From contig CAWHBF010000025.1 in assembly GCA_963827515.1 (NCBI GenBank), positions 620,001 to 684,000 on the forward strand: DNA of 64,000 bases, read 5' to 3'. How positions within the stretch are numbered: position 1 is the stretch's first letter; each line of letters opens with the position of its first letter. Made by a program: the position numbers and the translations under genes. Origin of the DNA: JABFSA01 sp963827515. GTDB taxonomy: Bacteria; Acidobacteriota; Vicinamibacteria; Vicinamibacterales; UBA2999. Under the pieces are notes generated by a model. It was not told the DNA's origin. It was given only the letters and a program-made list of their open reading frames with translations, and ran no database searches. This document shows positions 53,030 to 61,779 of the stretch, one piece after another.

Positions 53030-55221
53030 CGTTGTTGAGGGCGTCGGTCGCGCGAATAATGACCGCCCGTGCGGCCGCATCCCCCTCGAGCCGCAGTTCG
53101 AACGCCTCGCGGCGTGAATCCGCAATCCCGTCCATGGGATAGATCGCGTGCCAGCGATCGCCATCGAGTGAATATTCGGTCTTCTGCACGGCAGAGTCCG
53201 CGTCCCGCACGTCGAACGTGACAAGCGTACCGGCGTCCTGGCGGCGAACGCCGGTCACCGTGATGACCGGCGGGACGTTGTCGATGTCGAATGTGGTGCT
53301 CTCGGACGAGGCGGTCAATGCCGATCCTGGGGCATTCGACGGCATGTCGGACACGGCAATCTGCACCACGTAGCGGCCGTTGGGCACTGATGTCGTATCC
53401 CACACGAGAATCGCGTCGGTGAGGCCGCGCTTCAGCGGTTTCCAGGCCGTCTCGCCCTCGCGGCGGTACAGCACGTCGTAGCTGAGATCATCGCGGTTCT
53501 CATCCTCCGCCCGCCAGACGATCGTGAGCAGTCCCCGCTGATAGGCGCGTCGTCCAAGAGCCGGCGCACTTCCGGGTGTGCCCTGATTCTGGGACGCGGC
53601 TCGACGGTCTGGCGTGTCGCCCTCGAAGCCCGCGATTTCGGGATCCCCCGTGGGGAACGGGACGCTGGAAGACAGTGCCAGGCGGGTGAATCGTGATCGA
53701 CGCCACTCGGGGCCGACTGTTGCGCGGCAAGTAGGCTGCGGTCACAGAGGTGAGGATCGGCGCCTGATCGCGGGTGGCCGTCAGCACAGCCCTCCATTGC
53801 AGGTACCGCGCCCGAGGGCTGACGATCGGGCTACCCGCTGCATCGGAGTAGGCACTGCTCCAGTCGCTCCACGTCTCGTCTGGGGTCCGCGTGTTCCCCG
53901 ACCGAGTGGAGATGTCCACGCGGGTGCCGGTCGGCACCGTGCCTTGCCACTTGACGGCGCCCCATGTTGCAACGGCTTGTGCGTCGCGGACATCAGACGT
54001 GTATGTGCCCGTGGTGGCACGTGCTGCCGAGAGGCGGAGCAGCTTTCCCGGGTTCGACGTCGCGAACAACATCTGTCCCGTCCGATCCGCAAGCAATGTC
54101 GTCACCTGTTGCACCAGGGCACGTGCCACCAGCGTGGGCTGCATGGGATCTCCGGATAGCCGGTAGATCTTGCCGTTGTTGCCGGTGGCGACAAGGACGC
54201 TGCCGTCCGTCTCGAAGGCCAGGTCGAACGGGGTGTCGTCCCGCAGCTGCCACACCAGATCCGATGCGCCGTCAGGCAGGATGCGGTACACGGCTCCGCT
54301 ACCCTGGCTTTGGGTGGCGCGTGGCGGCGCCTGTGGCGTCGTTGCGGCGGCAACGGCCGAGGCGTCCGCAACGATGGTGATCGAGGTGACTTCGGTCGAG
54401 ACCGAGGCGATCGGCTGAGGTGCCGGTTCCGGCGCCATAGGTGTGGGGGCGGAGGCGCCTCCACGTCCGTTCACCGCGGCCGCGTAGATGTTGCCCTTCG
54501 TGTCGACACGCAGTGTTCGGATCTCGTTGTAGGGCGAATCCAGCAGCACGAAGGGTTTGCCGGACGCGTCGATCTGAAACACCCGTCCCGGCGACTCGGT
54601 GCCCGCCAGCAGCCGTCCTTCGCGATCGAAGGCGAGCGACATCACGTGTGTGGCCTTGGTCTGATAGAACGCAGCGCCTTGACCGTCCGCGCCGATCTTG
54701 TAGATTGTTCCCTTGTCGCCGGTGCCGGCGTAGACGTTGCCGGTCGAATCGACCGCGAGACTCCAGACGTATCGGTCCGGCGGATCGAAGAAGACCGTCC
54801 CAGACCCGGCCGCGTTGACCTTGTAGATCTTGCCGTCCGGGGATGTGGCGGCGTAAATGCCGCCGCCAGGTGCGAGCGCGATCGCGTGGACCTCGAGCTC
54901 TTCGGTGTCGAAGAAGACGCTGCCGCGGCCGCTGGCGTCGACGCGGTACACCTGGCCTTCGTTGCCGCTACCGACGTACGAGGAGCCATCGGGCGCACTG
55001 ACAAGGGTCCACAAGAACGGGGCGCTGGACTCGTAGACCGTGCTCACGGCAGGTCCGAGCGTCAGACGGCCGTAGGAGTCGATCGCGAGATTCTCAACTT
55101 CGCCCTGCAGGAACTCGGCCTCCGACGAGACCTGCCAGAAGGTTGGCAGGGCAGCGTGCAGGCCCCCGGCGGCGCACACGATCATCGTGCCAAGGACCAG
55201 GCGCTTCACGGAATCGTTCAT
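52983..55221 (-). pseudogene. secreted beta-propeller protein, single-base frameshift
   Basis: Start at the ATG at 55221 followed by a signal peptide (I-V-C-A-A-G-G-L-H-A). Residues ~30-450 carry propeller-type repeats (D-G-K-I-Y-K-V, K-G-T-I-Y-K-I, G-A-V-Y-R-I, G-K-I-Y-R-L-S-G). The frame shifts near 53655: after V-F-Q-R-P the readable continuation F-P-T-G-D-P-E-I-A-G-F lies in the next frame and runs to 52983 through fibronectin-like sequence (L-T-I-V-W-R-A-E-D-E-N, V-S-D-M-P-S-N). Removing one base there gives ~745 residues. It forms a unit with the protease at 55233 (11-base gap). A sequence error is possible. Confidence 0.82.
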
Positions 55222-55232
55222 GGTTGGTGGGG

Positions 55233-57092
55233 CTATTCCTCGATCGTGAGTGTCAAGGTTCGGGAACCGAGCACCGCATACTCGGTCGAGATCTCCCACT
55301 CGCCCAGCATGGCGTTTTGCAGCGGTCTGAAACTGCCTCCGTTGCGGTCCGACTCCATGACGGCGAGCACCGAAGGGGGAAGCGAGGACAGCGATTCTCC
55401 CTTGACCACGGCCCCGGCGTCTCTGCCGAGCAGGCGCACATAGAGGCGGTTGTTCTTGCGGGCGTTGTTCAGGACGCGCATCATCTGCGGTAGACCGCGT
55501 GTCTGGAGCGGCTGGATCTGCAGCTCCCGCGCTTCCCACTGGGACAGCCGCGCACCATCCGACACCATCACCGAGACGGTGCCGAGTGCGCTGGACGGAA
55601 TCTCGAACGGCAACGTCCGCGTGATCTCTTCGCCGCGATAGGTCCGGAGCAGCACCTTCAGGTCGACCCGTGCGCCAGGTTTCGGCCGGGCCCCGTCAAC
55701 CCAGACTCTTTCGATTGTGGCGCTGCGCGGTTCTTCGCTGGCGTCGATCTCCAGGGTGAGGCCATCGAGTTCGACGTCCTCGAATGCGTTCCTGAGCAGG
55801 AAGTTGATGGGGGCGACCACGTAGGCCGCCGCCGCCCCGGCGGAGGACTGATCGCCCGTAAACAGGTCTTCGAACGCGACGGCACCGTGATCCTTCACAA
55901 TCGCCGAGCCTCGTACCACGTAGCTGGCGGCGCCGTTCTGGCGCTCGTAGGCGCTGAGCGTGTTCACGATGGACAGGTAGGCCAGCATCGGCGTGAAGAG
56001 CTGGTCCCTGACCATCGCCATCTGGAACGTCTTCTTCGTCCCGCGCTCGGACGTCAGGCTGATGCGCACCGGGATCATCGCCGGACCTGGTCCGAGCGTG
56101 CCGGCGATGGTCGTGGCGCGGTCCTGCTGCACCGTCCCGATCACCTCACCCGTGCTGGCGATCTTCATCGAACTCGCCAGGCTTGGGAGGACCGTGAGGA
56201 CGTGCGCTCTGGTCATGGGGAACTGCGTGGGGCCCAGACCGTAGAACGGATGACCGAACGCATAGACGCGGTTGCCGACGATGTCGGTGACCGTGCCGGT
56301 TGCCCCGAATTCCAGGTCACCGCTCATGAGGGCCACACCTACCGGATCGCCCGGTCTCAACGGCGTCCGCTGCACGGCGGTTCCGGCTGATTGCGCGAGG
56401 CCCGACGGCAGCAGGGACGAACCCGCCATCACGGGGACGAAGCCCTGATCGCTGAACGCCGAGGCGACGGGATCGATGACACCCGCGTCGAATCCACCCA
56501 GCGTGAGCGGCGTCGCAATCGGCCGGAGCAGCGTCCCGATTCCGGCGTTCAACCCAGCGCCGCCGAACACCTGGACATCCGCAGGGCTCTCGGCGAACGG
56601 ACGCATCCAGGTGAAGGCCTGCCGAAGCGAGGTCCTCAAACTCTCCGGGGTCAGGGGCATCTGCAGCTCGACGCGCGCGGCTTGACGGCGAGGACCGGCA
56701 AACGTCGCAGCCTCGGTCATTTCGTCGATCGGCGTGATGCCCGCAATCGGCTCTTTCGAGAACTGACCCAGCGAGTAGGACACGGCGCCCAACAGACGCC
56801 CATCGATGTACACGGGGCTCCCGCTCATGCCCGCGATGACGCCGGTGTTGGCTAGCGGACCGCCTTCAAGCCGCGCAAGGATGAGATTGCGGCGCGTCCC
56901 GATGACGTTGCGAAGTACGCCGAGGATGTGGACCTTGAACTCGTCGAGACGGTCTCCTTCGAAGACCGTCTTGCCGATGCCGATCATGCCGGCCCGCAAT
57001 TCGTCCACCGGGAAGGTCCGACTTTGGGCCGGGAGGCCTGCGGCTAGAAACAGCAGCAGGGCCAGCGCGGAGGCCACGGTTCTCTTGGGCAT
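55233..57092 (-). CDS. SpoIVB/S55-type serine protease family protein
   Basis: 619 residues with a signal peptide ending at L-P-A-Q-S. The S55 signature is clear: V-I-A-G-M-S-G-S-P-V-Y-I-D-G-R with the catalytic Ser, followed by G-A-V-S-Y and A-G-I-T-P-I-D-E-M. G-N-R-V-Y-A-F-G-H-P-F supplies the conserved His region. The PDZ domain of Firmicute SpoIVB is not evident and the C-terminal ~300 residues are a beta-rich extension. It is probably a periplasmic protease or protease-like regulator. It diverges from the aro-trp operon; the two starts share a ~120-base promoter region. Confidence 0.85.
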   Translation of the reverse strand: MPKRTVASALALLLFLAAGLPAQSRTFPVDELRAGMIGIGKTVFEGDRLDEFKVHILGVLRNVIGTRRNLILARLEGGPLANTGVIAGMSGSPVYIDGRLLGAVSYSLGQFSKEPIAGITPIDEMTEAATFAGPRRQAARVELQMPLTPESLRTSLRQAFTWMRPFAESPADVQVFGGAGLNAGIGTLLRPIATPLTLGGFDAGVIDPVASAFSDQGFVPVMAGSSLLPSGLAQSAGTAVQRTPLRPGDPVGVALMSGDLEFGATGTVTDIVGNRVYAFGHPFYGLGPTQFPMTRAHVLTVLPSLASSMKIASTGEVIGTVQQDRATTIAGTLGPGPAMIPVRISLTSERGTKKTFQMAMVRDQLFTPMLAYLSIVNTLSAYERQNGAASYVVRGSAIVKDHGAVAFEDLFTGDQSSAGAAAAYVVAPINFLLRNAFEDVELDGLTLEIDASEEPRSATIERVWVDGARPKPGARVDLKVLLRTYRGEEITRTLPFEIPSSALGTVSVMVSDGARLSQWEARELQIQPLQTRGLPQMMRVLNNARKNNRLYVRLLGRDAGAVVKGESLSSLPPSVLAVMESDRNGGSFRPLQNAMLGEWEISTEYAVLGSRTLTLTIEE

Positions 57093-57163
57093 ATGTTGAT
57101 GGGCTCAGAAGTGAAGATACGGGTAAACCGCTGAAACTGCAAGGTCGAGGCGGCCGATCCGGT

Positions 57164-57193
57164 TTGACAGGGGCGCGGGCCGTGCGATACAGT
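57164..57193 (+). promoter_or_regulatory. promoter of the aro-trp operon
   Basis: A perfect -35 TTGACA at 57164-57169 and, 18 bases on, TACAGT (57188-57193) as a 4/6 match to the -10 box. Transcription would start around 57200, just ahead of the leader ATG at 57215. No operator palindrome was recognised. Confidence 0.6.
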
Positions 57194-57214
57194 CGGCGCC
57201 TGAGTTATACGCTG

Positions 57215-57307
57215 ATGTCCCACCGCTTTACCTTCTTCGCGTCGCGGACCTACGCCAGCTTTTGGTGGTGGTATCCGACTGCGACTGAAGGGGCGGCCAG
57301 CGTCTAA
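57215..57307 (+). CDS. aromatic-amino-acid leader peptide (attenuator)
   Basis: 30 codons from ATG 57215 to TAA 57305-57307. Aromatic residues are strongly over-represented: Phe at 5, 7, 8 and 16, Tyr at 13 and 20, and three consecutive Trp at 17-19 (TGG TGG TGG at 57263-57271). Nine of 30 residues are aromatic. Trp is rare, so three in a row right before an antiterminator/terminator pair and an aro-trp operon is the hallmark of a trp-type leader. Stalling at the Trp codons would leave 57286-57295 free. The ribosome binding site is weak (GAG-type). The codons just after the Trp run are themselves the antiterminator strand. Confidence 0.85.
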   Translation: MSHRFTFFASRTYASFWWWYPTATEGAASV

Positions 57308-57346
57308 GACACGCAACACGAACTGAGCCGATACGACGCCTCTTCA
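57286..57346 (+). promoter_or_regulatory. antiterminator of the aro-trp attenuator
   Basis: TGAAGGGGCG (57286-57295), inside the leader 15 bases after the Trp codons, pairs with CGCCTCTTCA (57337-57346), the left arm of the terminator: nine Watson-Crick pairs and one G-U. It is nearly identical to the right arm of the terminator (TGAAGAGGCG), so the two compete for one partner. A ribosome stalled on Trp leaves it free; one at the leader stop covers it. Confidence 0.8.
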
Positions 57347-57376
57347 GCCTCTGGTTGAAGAGGCGTTTTTGTTTTT
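57336..57376 (+). terminator. attenuator terminator hairpin
   Basis: An 11-bp perfect stem, ACGCCTCTTCA (57336-57346) with TGAAGAGGCGT (57356-57366), a nine-base loop, and a run TTTTTGTTTTT ending at 57376. The aroD ATG follows at 57377. The right arm contains AAGAGG, the only purine tract that could be the aroD ribosome binding site, so terminator formation would also hide it. Confidence 0.92.
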
Positions 57377-58516
57377 ATGAGCCGTTCGCTTCTCTGCGAG
57401 ACCGTGACGGGTGGCACGATGGCCGAACTGCTGGCAGCCCGCGATGCCGCGACAGACGCCGACCTGGTGGAATTGCGCCTGGACGGCGTAGGCGACCTCG
57501 ATGTGGCTCAGGCACTTCACGGTCGTCGCCGTTCCGCCATCGTGACGTGCCGCCCGGTCTGGGAGGGGGGGCGCTTCGAGGGCGGTGAGGACGCGCGACG
57601 GCGCATCCTGTCGGACGCGTTGCAGTTCGGAGCGGAGTACGTGGATGTCGAATGGCGGTCTCTTCGTGGGGCCGGCGGATCGGGCGGATTCGACGAACTG
57701 TTGGAAAGCGGGGAACGTCGGGTGCTGGTCTCGGCACACGATTTTTCAGGCATTCCCGGCGATCTGAATGGACAGGTCAAGGCGATGCGCGCCACCGGCG
57801 CCGCTGTGATCAAGATCGCCGTGACGCCAGCTCGTCTGTCGGAAACGCTGCCGCTGCGCCAGGTGGCAACTGAAGGGGATGCGGTGGTCATTGGGATGGG
57901 CGACGCTGGAATGCCGACGCGGCTCCTGGCGACGCGATTCAAGTCGCGCTGGACCTACGGAGGAAAGGGCATAGCTCCAGGGCAGGTGCCCACCGTTCGC
58001 ATGCTGCAGGAGTTCCGATTCAGAGGGATTGGGGACGAGACGATGCTCTACGGAGTGGTGGGCACCAACGTGACGCACTCGGTCCTTCCCGCCATGCACA
58101 ACGCGGCGTTTGGGGCCGCTGGACTCGATGCCGTGTGCGTACCGCTGAGCGCTGCCGACTTCGAGGACTTCCTGACGTTCGCGGAAGCTTTGGGGATCGC
58201 CGGCGCCAGCGTGTGCACGCCGTTCGGGCAGGATGCGTTGGCGGCGGCGGTTCGAGCCGACGATGTCGCCAGGAAAACGGGGGCGGTGAATGCCGTTCGT
58301 CGTACGCCGGACGGCTGGGAGGCGACCAACACCAGCGCCGCCGGTGGAAACCTGCGTCGGCCGACGGCGGCGTCACAAGCCGGCGAGGACAGCGTCGTCG
58401 CCGAAGCAGAGCAGCAGTGGGAATGGTGGACGGGACGGCGCCCGCAGCCAGGCGTGATGCGCGCCGCCGCTCTTGCTGAGACGGGCCACAGAGACTCAGA
58501 GGCACGGAGCAGATGA
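57377..58516 (+). CDS. aroD: type I 3-dehydroquinate dehydratase with degenerate shikimate dehydrogenase half
   Basis: 379 residues. Residues 1-~220 are a complete type I dehydroquinase: E-L-R-L-D (substrate), V-T-C-R-P, D-V-E-W-R, His121 in V-S-A-H-D-F, Schiff-base Lys146 in V-I-K-I-A-V-T, and a late Arg (T-R-F-K-S-R). It dehydrates 3-dehydroquinate in the shikimate pathway. Residues ~222-330 align with the N-terminal half of shikimate dehydrogenase, but the catalytic Lys is absent (C-T-P-F-G-Q where P-F-K is expected), the N-T-D motif reads N-T-S, and the NADP domain is missing. The last ~11 codons lie inside a CACAGAG repeat. It is the first gene after the attenuator. Confidence 0.85.
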   Translation: MSRSLLCETVTGGTMAELLAARDAATDADLVELRLDGVGDLDVAQALHGRRRSAIVTCRPVWEGGRFEGGEDARRRILSDALQFGAEYVDVEWRSLRGAGGSGGFDELLESGERRVLVSAHDFSGIPGDLNGQVKAMRATGAAVIKIAVTPARLSETLPLRQVATEGDAVVIGMGDAGMPTRLLATRFKSRWTYGGKGIAPGQVPTVRMLQEFRFRGIGDETMLYGVVGTNVTHSVLPAMHNAAFGAAGLDAVCVPLSAADFEDFLTFAEALGIAGASVCTPFGQDALAAAVRADDVARKTGAVNAVRRTPDGWEATNTSAAGGNLRRPTAASQAGEDSVVAEAEQQWEWWTGRRPQPGVMRAAALAETGHRDSEARSR

Positions 58517-58565
58517 GTGTTCTCCTGTGAATTATTTGCCTCTGTGTTTCCGTGCCTCTGTGGCC
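58484..58565 (+). repeat. CACAGAG hairpin element, copy 3
   Basis: GGCCACAGAGACTCAGAGGCAC at the left and GCCTCTGTGTTTCCGTGCCTC TGTGGCC at the right are complementary around an AT-rich centre. It is shorter than copies 2 and 4 and lacks their GGAACG lead. It covers the last codons of aroD and the gap before trpE. Confidence 0.85.
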
Positions 58566-58570
58566 GGTAG

Positions 58571-58595
58571 GAGAGCGCACGCTTTAGCGTGCGCG
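58571..58595. repeat. short palindromic repeat
   Basis: GAGCGCACGCTTTAGCGTGCGC, a perfect GCGCACGCT/AGCGTGCGC palindrome of the same family as 36376-36401 and 36421-36446, ten bases before the trpE start. Confidence 0.85.
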
Positions 58596-58605
58596 TGACG
58601 GAACT

Positions 58606-60072
58606 ATGCACATCACCACGTTCGACGAATTCAAGGAGTTGGCGACGCGCGGCACGTTCGTGCCGGTCTACAAGGAGATCGTTGCGGACCTCCTGACGCC
58701 TGTGTCGGCGTTTCTCAAGATCGCCGAGCACTCGGACTACGCCTTCCTCCTCGAGTCCGTCGAAGGCGGCGAGCAGGTCGGTCGTTACTCATTTCTGGGA
58801 AAGGATCCGTTCCTGATCCTCCGTTCCCGTGGCGGCAAGACGCTCATCGATCGCGCCGGCCAGACGTCGGAGTCGGACAAGCCGTTCGTTCCCATGCTGC
58901 GCGAGCTGATGGCGGAGTTTCACTCGCCGATGGTCCCTGGGCTGCCGCGATTCACCGGCGGCGCGGTCGGCTATCTCGGCTACGACGCCGCGGCCTGGTT
59001 CGAACCTGTCACCCTGCAGGCGACGACCGAGGTCGAGGACGAAGCGGGCTACATGCTGTTCGACACGGTGCTGGCGTTCGATCACGTGCGGCATCGAATC
59101 CTCATCATCGCGAACGCTCGGATCACGGGCGGCGAGGACCTCGAGTCGCTGTATCAGTTCGCGCGGGCGAAGATCGAGTTCGTCGAGCGGGAGCTCGAAC
59201 GAACGCTGTCGAAGGCCGTGCCCGTCGAGCGTCAGCCGATCCAGATCACCTCGAACGTCACGCGAGACGAGTTCGAAGGTATGGTCCGGACCGCGAAGGA
59301 GTACATCGCGGCCGGTGACATCTACCAGGTGGTGCTCTCACAGCGCTTCGAGACCGGGTTCGATGCAGAGCCGTTCATGGCCTACCGCGCGCTGCGGCAC
59401 GTGAACCCTTCTCCATACATGTATTTCCTCCGCATGGGTGACCGGGCCATCGTCGGCTCGTCTCCGGAGATGCTGGTCCGGGTGGAAGGGAAGTCGATGC
59501 AGACCCACCCGATCGCAGGAACACGCCCGCGGGGTCATCTGGAGGAGGAGGATCGCCGCCTTGCCGAGGAACTGAGGCACAGCGAGAAGGAGTGCGCCGA
59601 ACACGTCATGCTCGTGGATCTGGGACGCAACGACCTGGGTCGAGTAGCCGAGTACGGGACGGTGAAGGTGCCGACGTACATGACGATCGAGCGCTACTCC
59701 CACGTCATGCATCTGGTGTCCAAGGTGGTGGGGCAGTTGGCCGCAGGGGAGGATCGGCTCGATGCGCTCGTGTCGTGCTTTCCGGCAGGCACCGTGTCGG
59801 GCGCACCCAAGGTACGCGCGATGGAGATCATCGCGGAGCTCGAGAACCTGCGTCGAGGCGTGTATGCCGGTGCGGTGGGCTACCTGGACTTTGCGGGCAA
59901 CCTCGATTTCTGCATCACGATCCGCACGGTCGTGATCAAGAAGAACCGCGCCTACGTGCAGGCCGGTGCGGGCATCGTGGCGGATTCGAGTCCGGCGGCT
60001 GAGTACGAGGAGACGCGCGACAAGGCGCGCGGGATCATTCAGGCGCTGGAACTCGCCCAGCGGGGACTCTAG
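58606..60072 (+). CDS. trpE: anthranilate synthase component I
   Basis: 488 residues. The chorismate-binding domain shows F-L-L-E-S-V-E-G-G-E near residue 49 (the L-L-E-S tryptophan feedback site), I-Q-I-T-S-N-V, P-S-P-Y-M-Y-F-L, I-A-G-T-R-P-R-G, D-L-G-R-N-D-L-G-R-V, G-T-V-S-G-A-P-K-V-R-A, and a C-terminal Q-A-G-A-G-I-V-A-D-S. It converts chorismate to anthranilate using ammonia supplied by TrpG, encoded two bases downstream. The L-L-E-S motif implies end-product inhibition in addition to the attenuator upstream of aroD. Confidence 0.96.
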   Translation: MHITTFDEFKELATRGTFVPVYKEIVADLLTPVSAFLKIAEHSDYAFLLESVEGGEQVGRYSFLGKDPFLILRSRGGKTLIDRAGQTSESDKPFVPMLRELMAEFHSPMVPGLPRFTGGAVGYLGYDAAAWFEPVTLQATTEVEDEAGYMLFDTVLAFDHVRHRILIIANARITGGEDLESLYQFARAKIEFVERELERTLSKAVPVERQPIQITSNVTRDEFEGMVRTAKEYIAAGDIYQVVLSQRFETGFDAEPFMAYRALRHVNPSPYMYFLRMGDRAIVGSSPEMLVRVEGKSMQTHPIAGTRPRGHLEEEDRRLAEELRHSEKECAEHVMLVDLGRNDLGRVAEYGTVKVPTYMTIERYSHVMHLVSKVVGQLAAGEDRLDALVSCFPAGTVSGAPKVRAMEIIAELENLRRGVYAGAVGYLDFAGNLDFCITIRTVVIKKNRAYVQAGAGIVADSSPAAEYEETRDKARGIIQALELAQRGL

Positions 60073-60074
60073 GC

Positions 60075-60639
<565 letters not shown>

Positions 60640-60641
<2 letters not shown>

Positions 60642-60755
60642 ACAGGAACGTTATGGATCACGTGTCAAAGATCGTTTCAACAAGCCACAGAGTCGCAGAG
60701 ACACAGAGCATTCTGGTTTTCTCTGTGACTCTGTGTCTCTGTGGCCCTGCATAGA
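60640..60755 (+). repeat. CACAGAG hairpin element, copy 4
   Basis: Begins in the trpG stop (TAAACAGGAACGTT), then ATGGATCA, GATCGTTTCAACAAGCC, CACAGAGTCGCAGAGACACAG, an AT-rich centre and CTCTGTGACTCTGTGTCTC TGTGGCC. It ends immediately before the trpD start codon and is almost the same as 45251-45361. Confidence 0.92.
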
Positions 60756-60756
60756 C

Positions 60757-61779
60757 ATGTTCACGGAGCTTCTCGAAAGACTCGTTCGGCACGAGGACCT
60801 CACCACGGACGAGGCCGCTGGAGTCATGCGCGAGGTCATGGAGGGGCGCGCGCCCGCGACGTCGCTTGCGGCGCTGCTCGCGGCCCTGGTGATGAAGGGC
60901 GAACGTCCAGCGGAGATCGTCGGCTTTGCGCGGACGATGCGCGAGCATTCGGTCAAGCTGTCGCAACCGGCCGGCGAGGTGTTCGACACCTGTGGGACGG
61001 GCGGGGATCGGTCCGGCACGTTCAACATTTCGTCGGCCGCCGCGGTCGTGGTGGCGGCAACGGGCGTCAAGGTGGCCAAACACGGCAACCGATCGGTATC
61101 GAGCCGATGCGGCAGCGCCGATCTATTCGAGCAGCTCGGCGTCAACGTGGCCGCCGCACCATCGGTCGTGGAGCGGACGCTGCACGATGCCAATATCGCC
61201 TTCTTCTTCGCACCGACCTTTCACCCATCCATGAAGCATGCCGCGCAGACGCGACGGGAGCTGGGCATACGTACCGCGTTCAACCTGCTGGGGCCGCTGA
61301 CGAATCCAGCCGGCGCAAAGCGTCAGATTGTCGGCGTGCCGAAGCCTGAGCTGACGGAGCTGCTCGCGCGCGCTCTCCTGATGCTCGGATCGGACCGGGC
61401 GTGGGTGGTCCACGGAGCGGACGGTATCGACGAGATCTCGACGACCGGGTACACAAAGGTGTCCGAATGTCGGGCCGGCGCCGTGAACACCTTCTACATT
61501 CATCCACTCGATTTCGGCATTCAGAAGGCGTCGCCCGCCGAGCTGCTTGGAGGGGACGCGGCCCGGAACGCGGAGATCGTGCGGGACGTGCTCGGAGGAG
61601 CCCTCGGAGCGCCGCGTGACGTCGTACTGCTCAACGCCGGTGTCGGATTGTTCGTGGCAGGCCACTCGACGAGCGTCCGTGAGGGAATCGCCAGTGCAGC
61701 TGAGGCCATTGATACAGGCGCGGCACTGAAGACGCTTGGTTCGATGGCACGGGGCTCACACGCGGAGGCCGGCGCGTGA
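60757..61779 (+). CDS. trpD: anthranilate phosphoribosyltransferase
   Basis: 340 residues from the ATG at 60757; the frame is open upstream, but only inside the repeat. PRPP loop G-T-G-G-D-R-S-G-T-F-N-I-S, then K-H-G-N-R-S-V-S-S-R-C-G-S-A-D, N-L-L-G-P-L-T-N-P, and V-H-G-A-D-G-I-D-E-I. It attaches phosphoribose to anthranilate. Its stop overlaps the trpC GTG start. Here the transferase is a separate enzyme and not fused to TrpG. Confidence 0.95.
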   Translation: MFTELLERLVRHEDLTTDEAAGVMREVMEGRAPATSLAALLAALVMKGERPAEIVGFARTMREHSVKLSQPAGEVFDTCGTGGDRSGTFNISSAAAVVVAATGVKVAKHGNRSVSSRCGSADLFEQLGVNVAAAPSVVERTLHDANIAFFFAPTFHPSMKHAAQTRRELGIRTAFNLLGPLTNPAGAKRQIVGVPKPELTELLARALLMLGSDRAWVVHGADGIDEISTTGYTKVSECRAGAVNTFYIHPLDFGIQKASPAELLGGDAARNAEIVRDVLGGALGAPRDVVLLNAGVGLFVAGHSTSVREGIASAAEAIDTGAALKTLGSMARGSHAEAGA

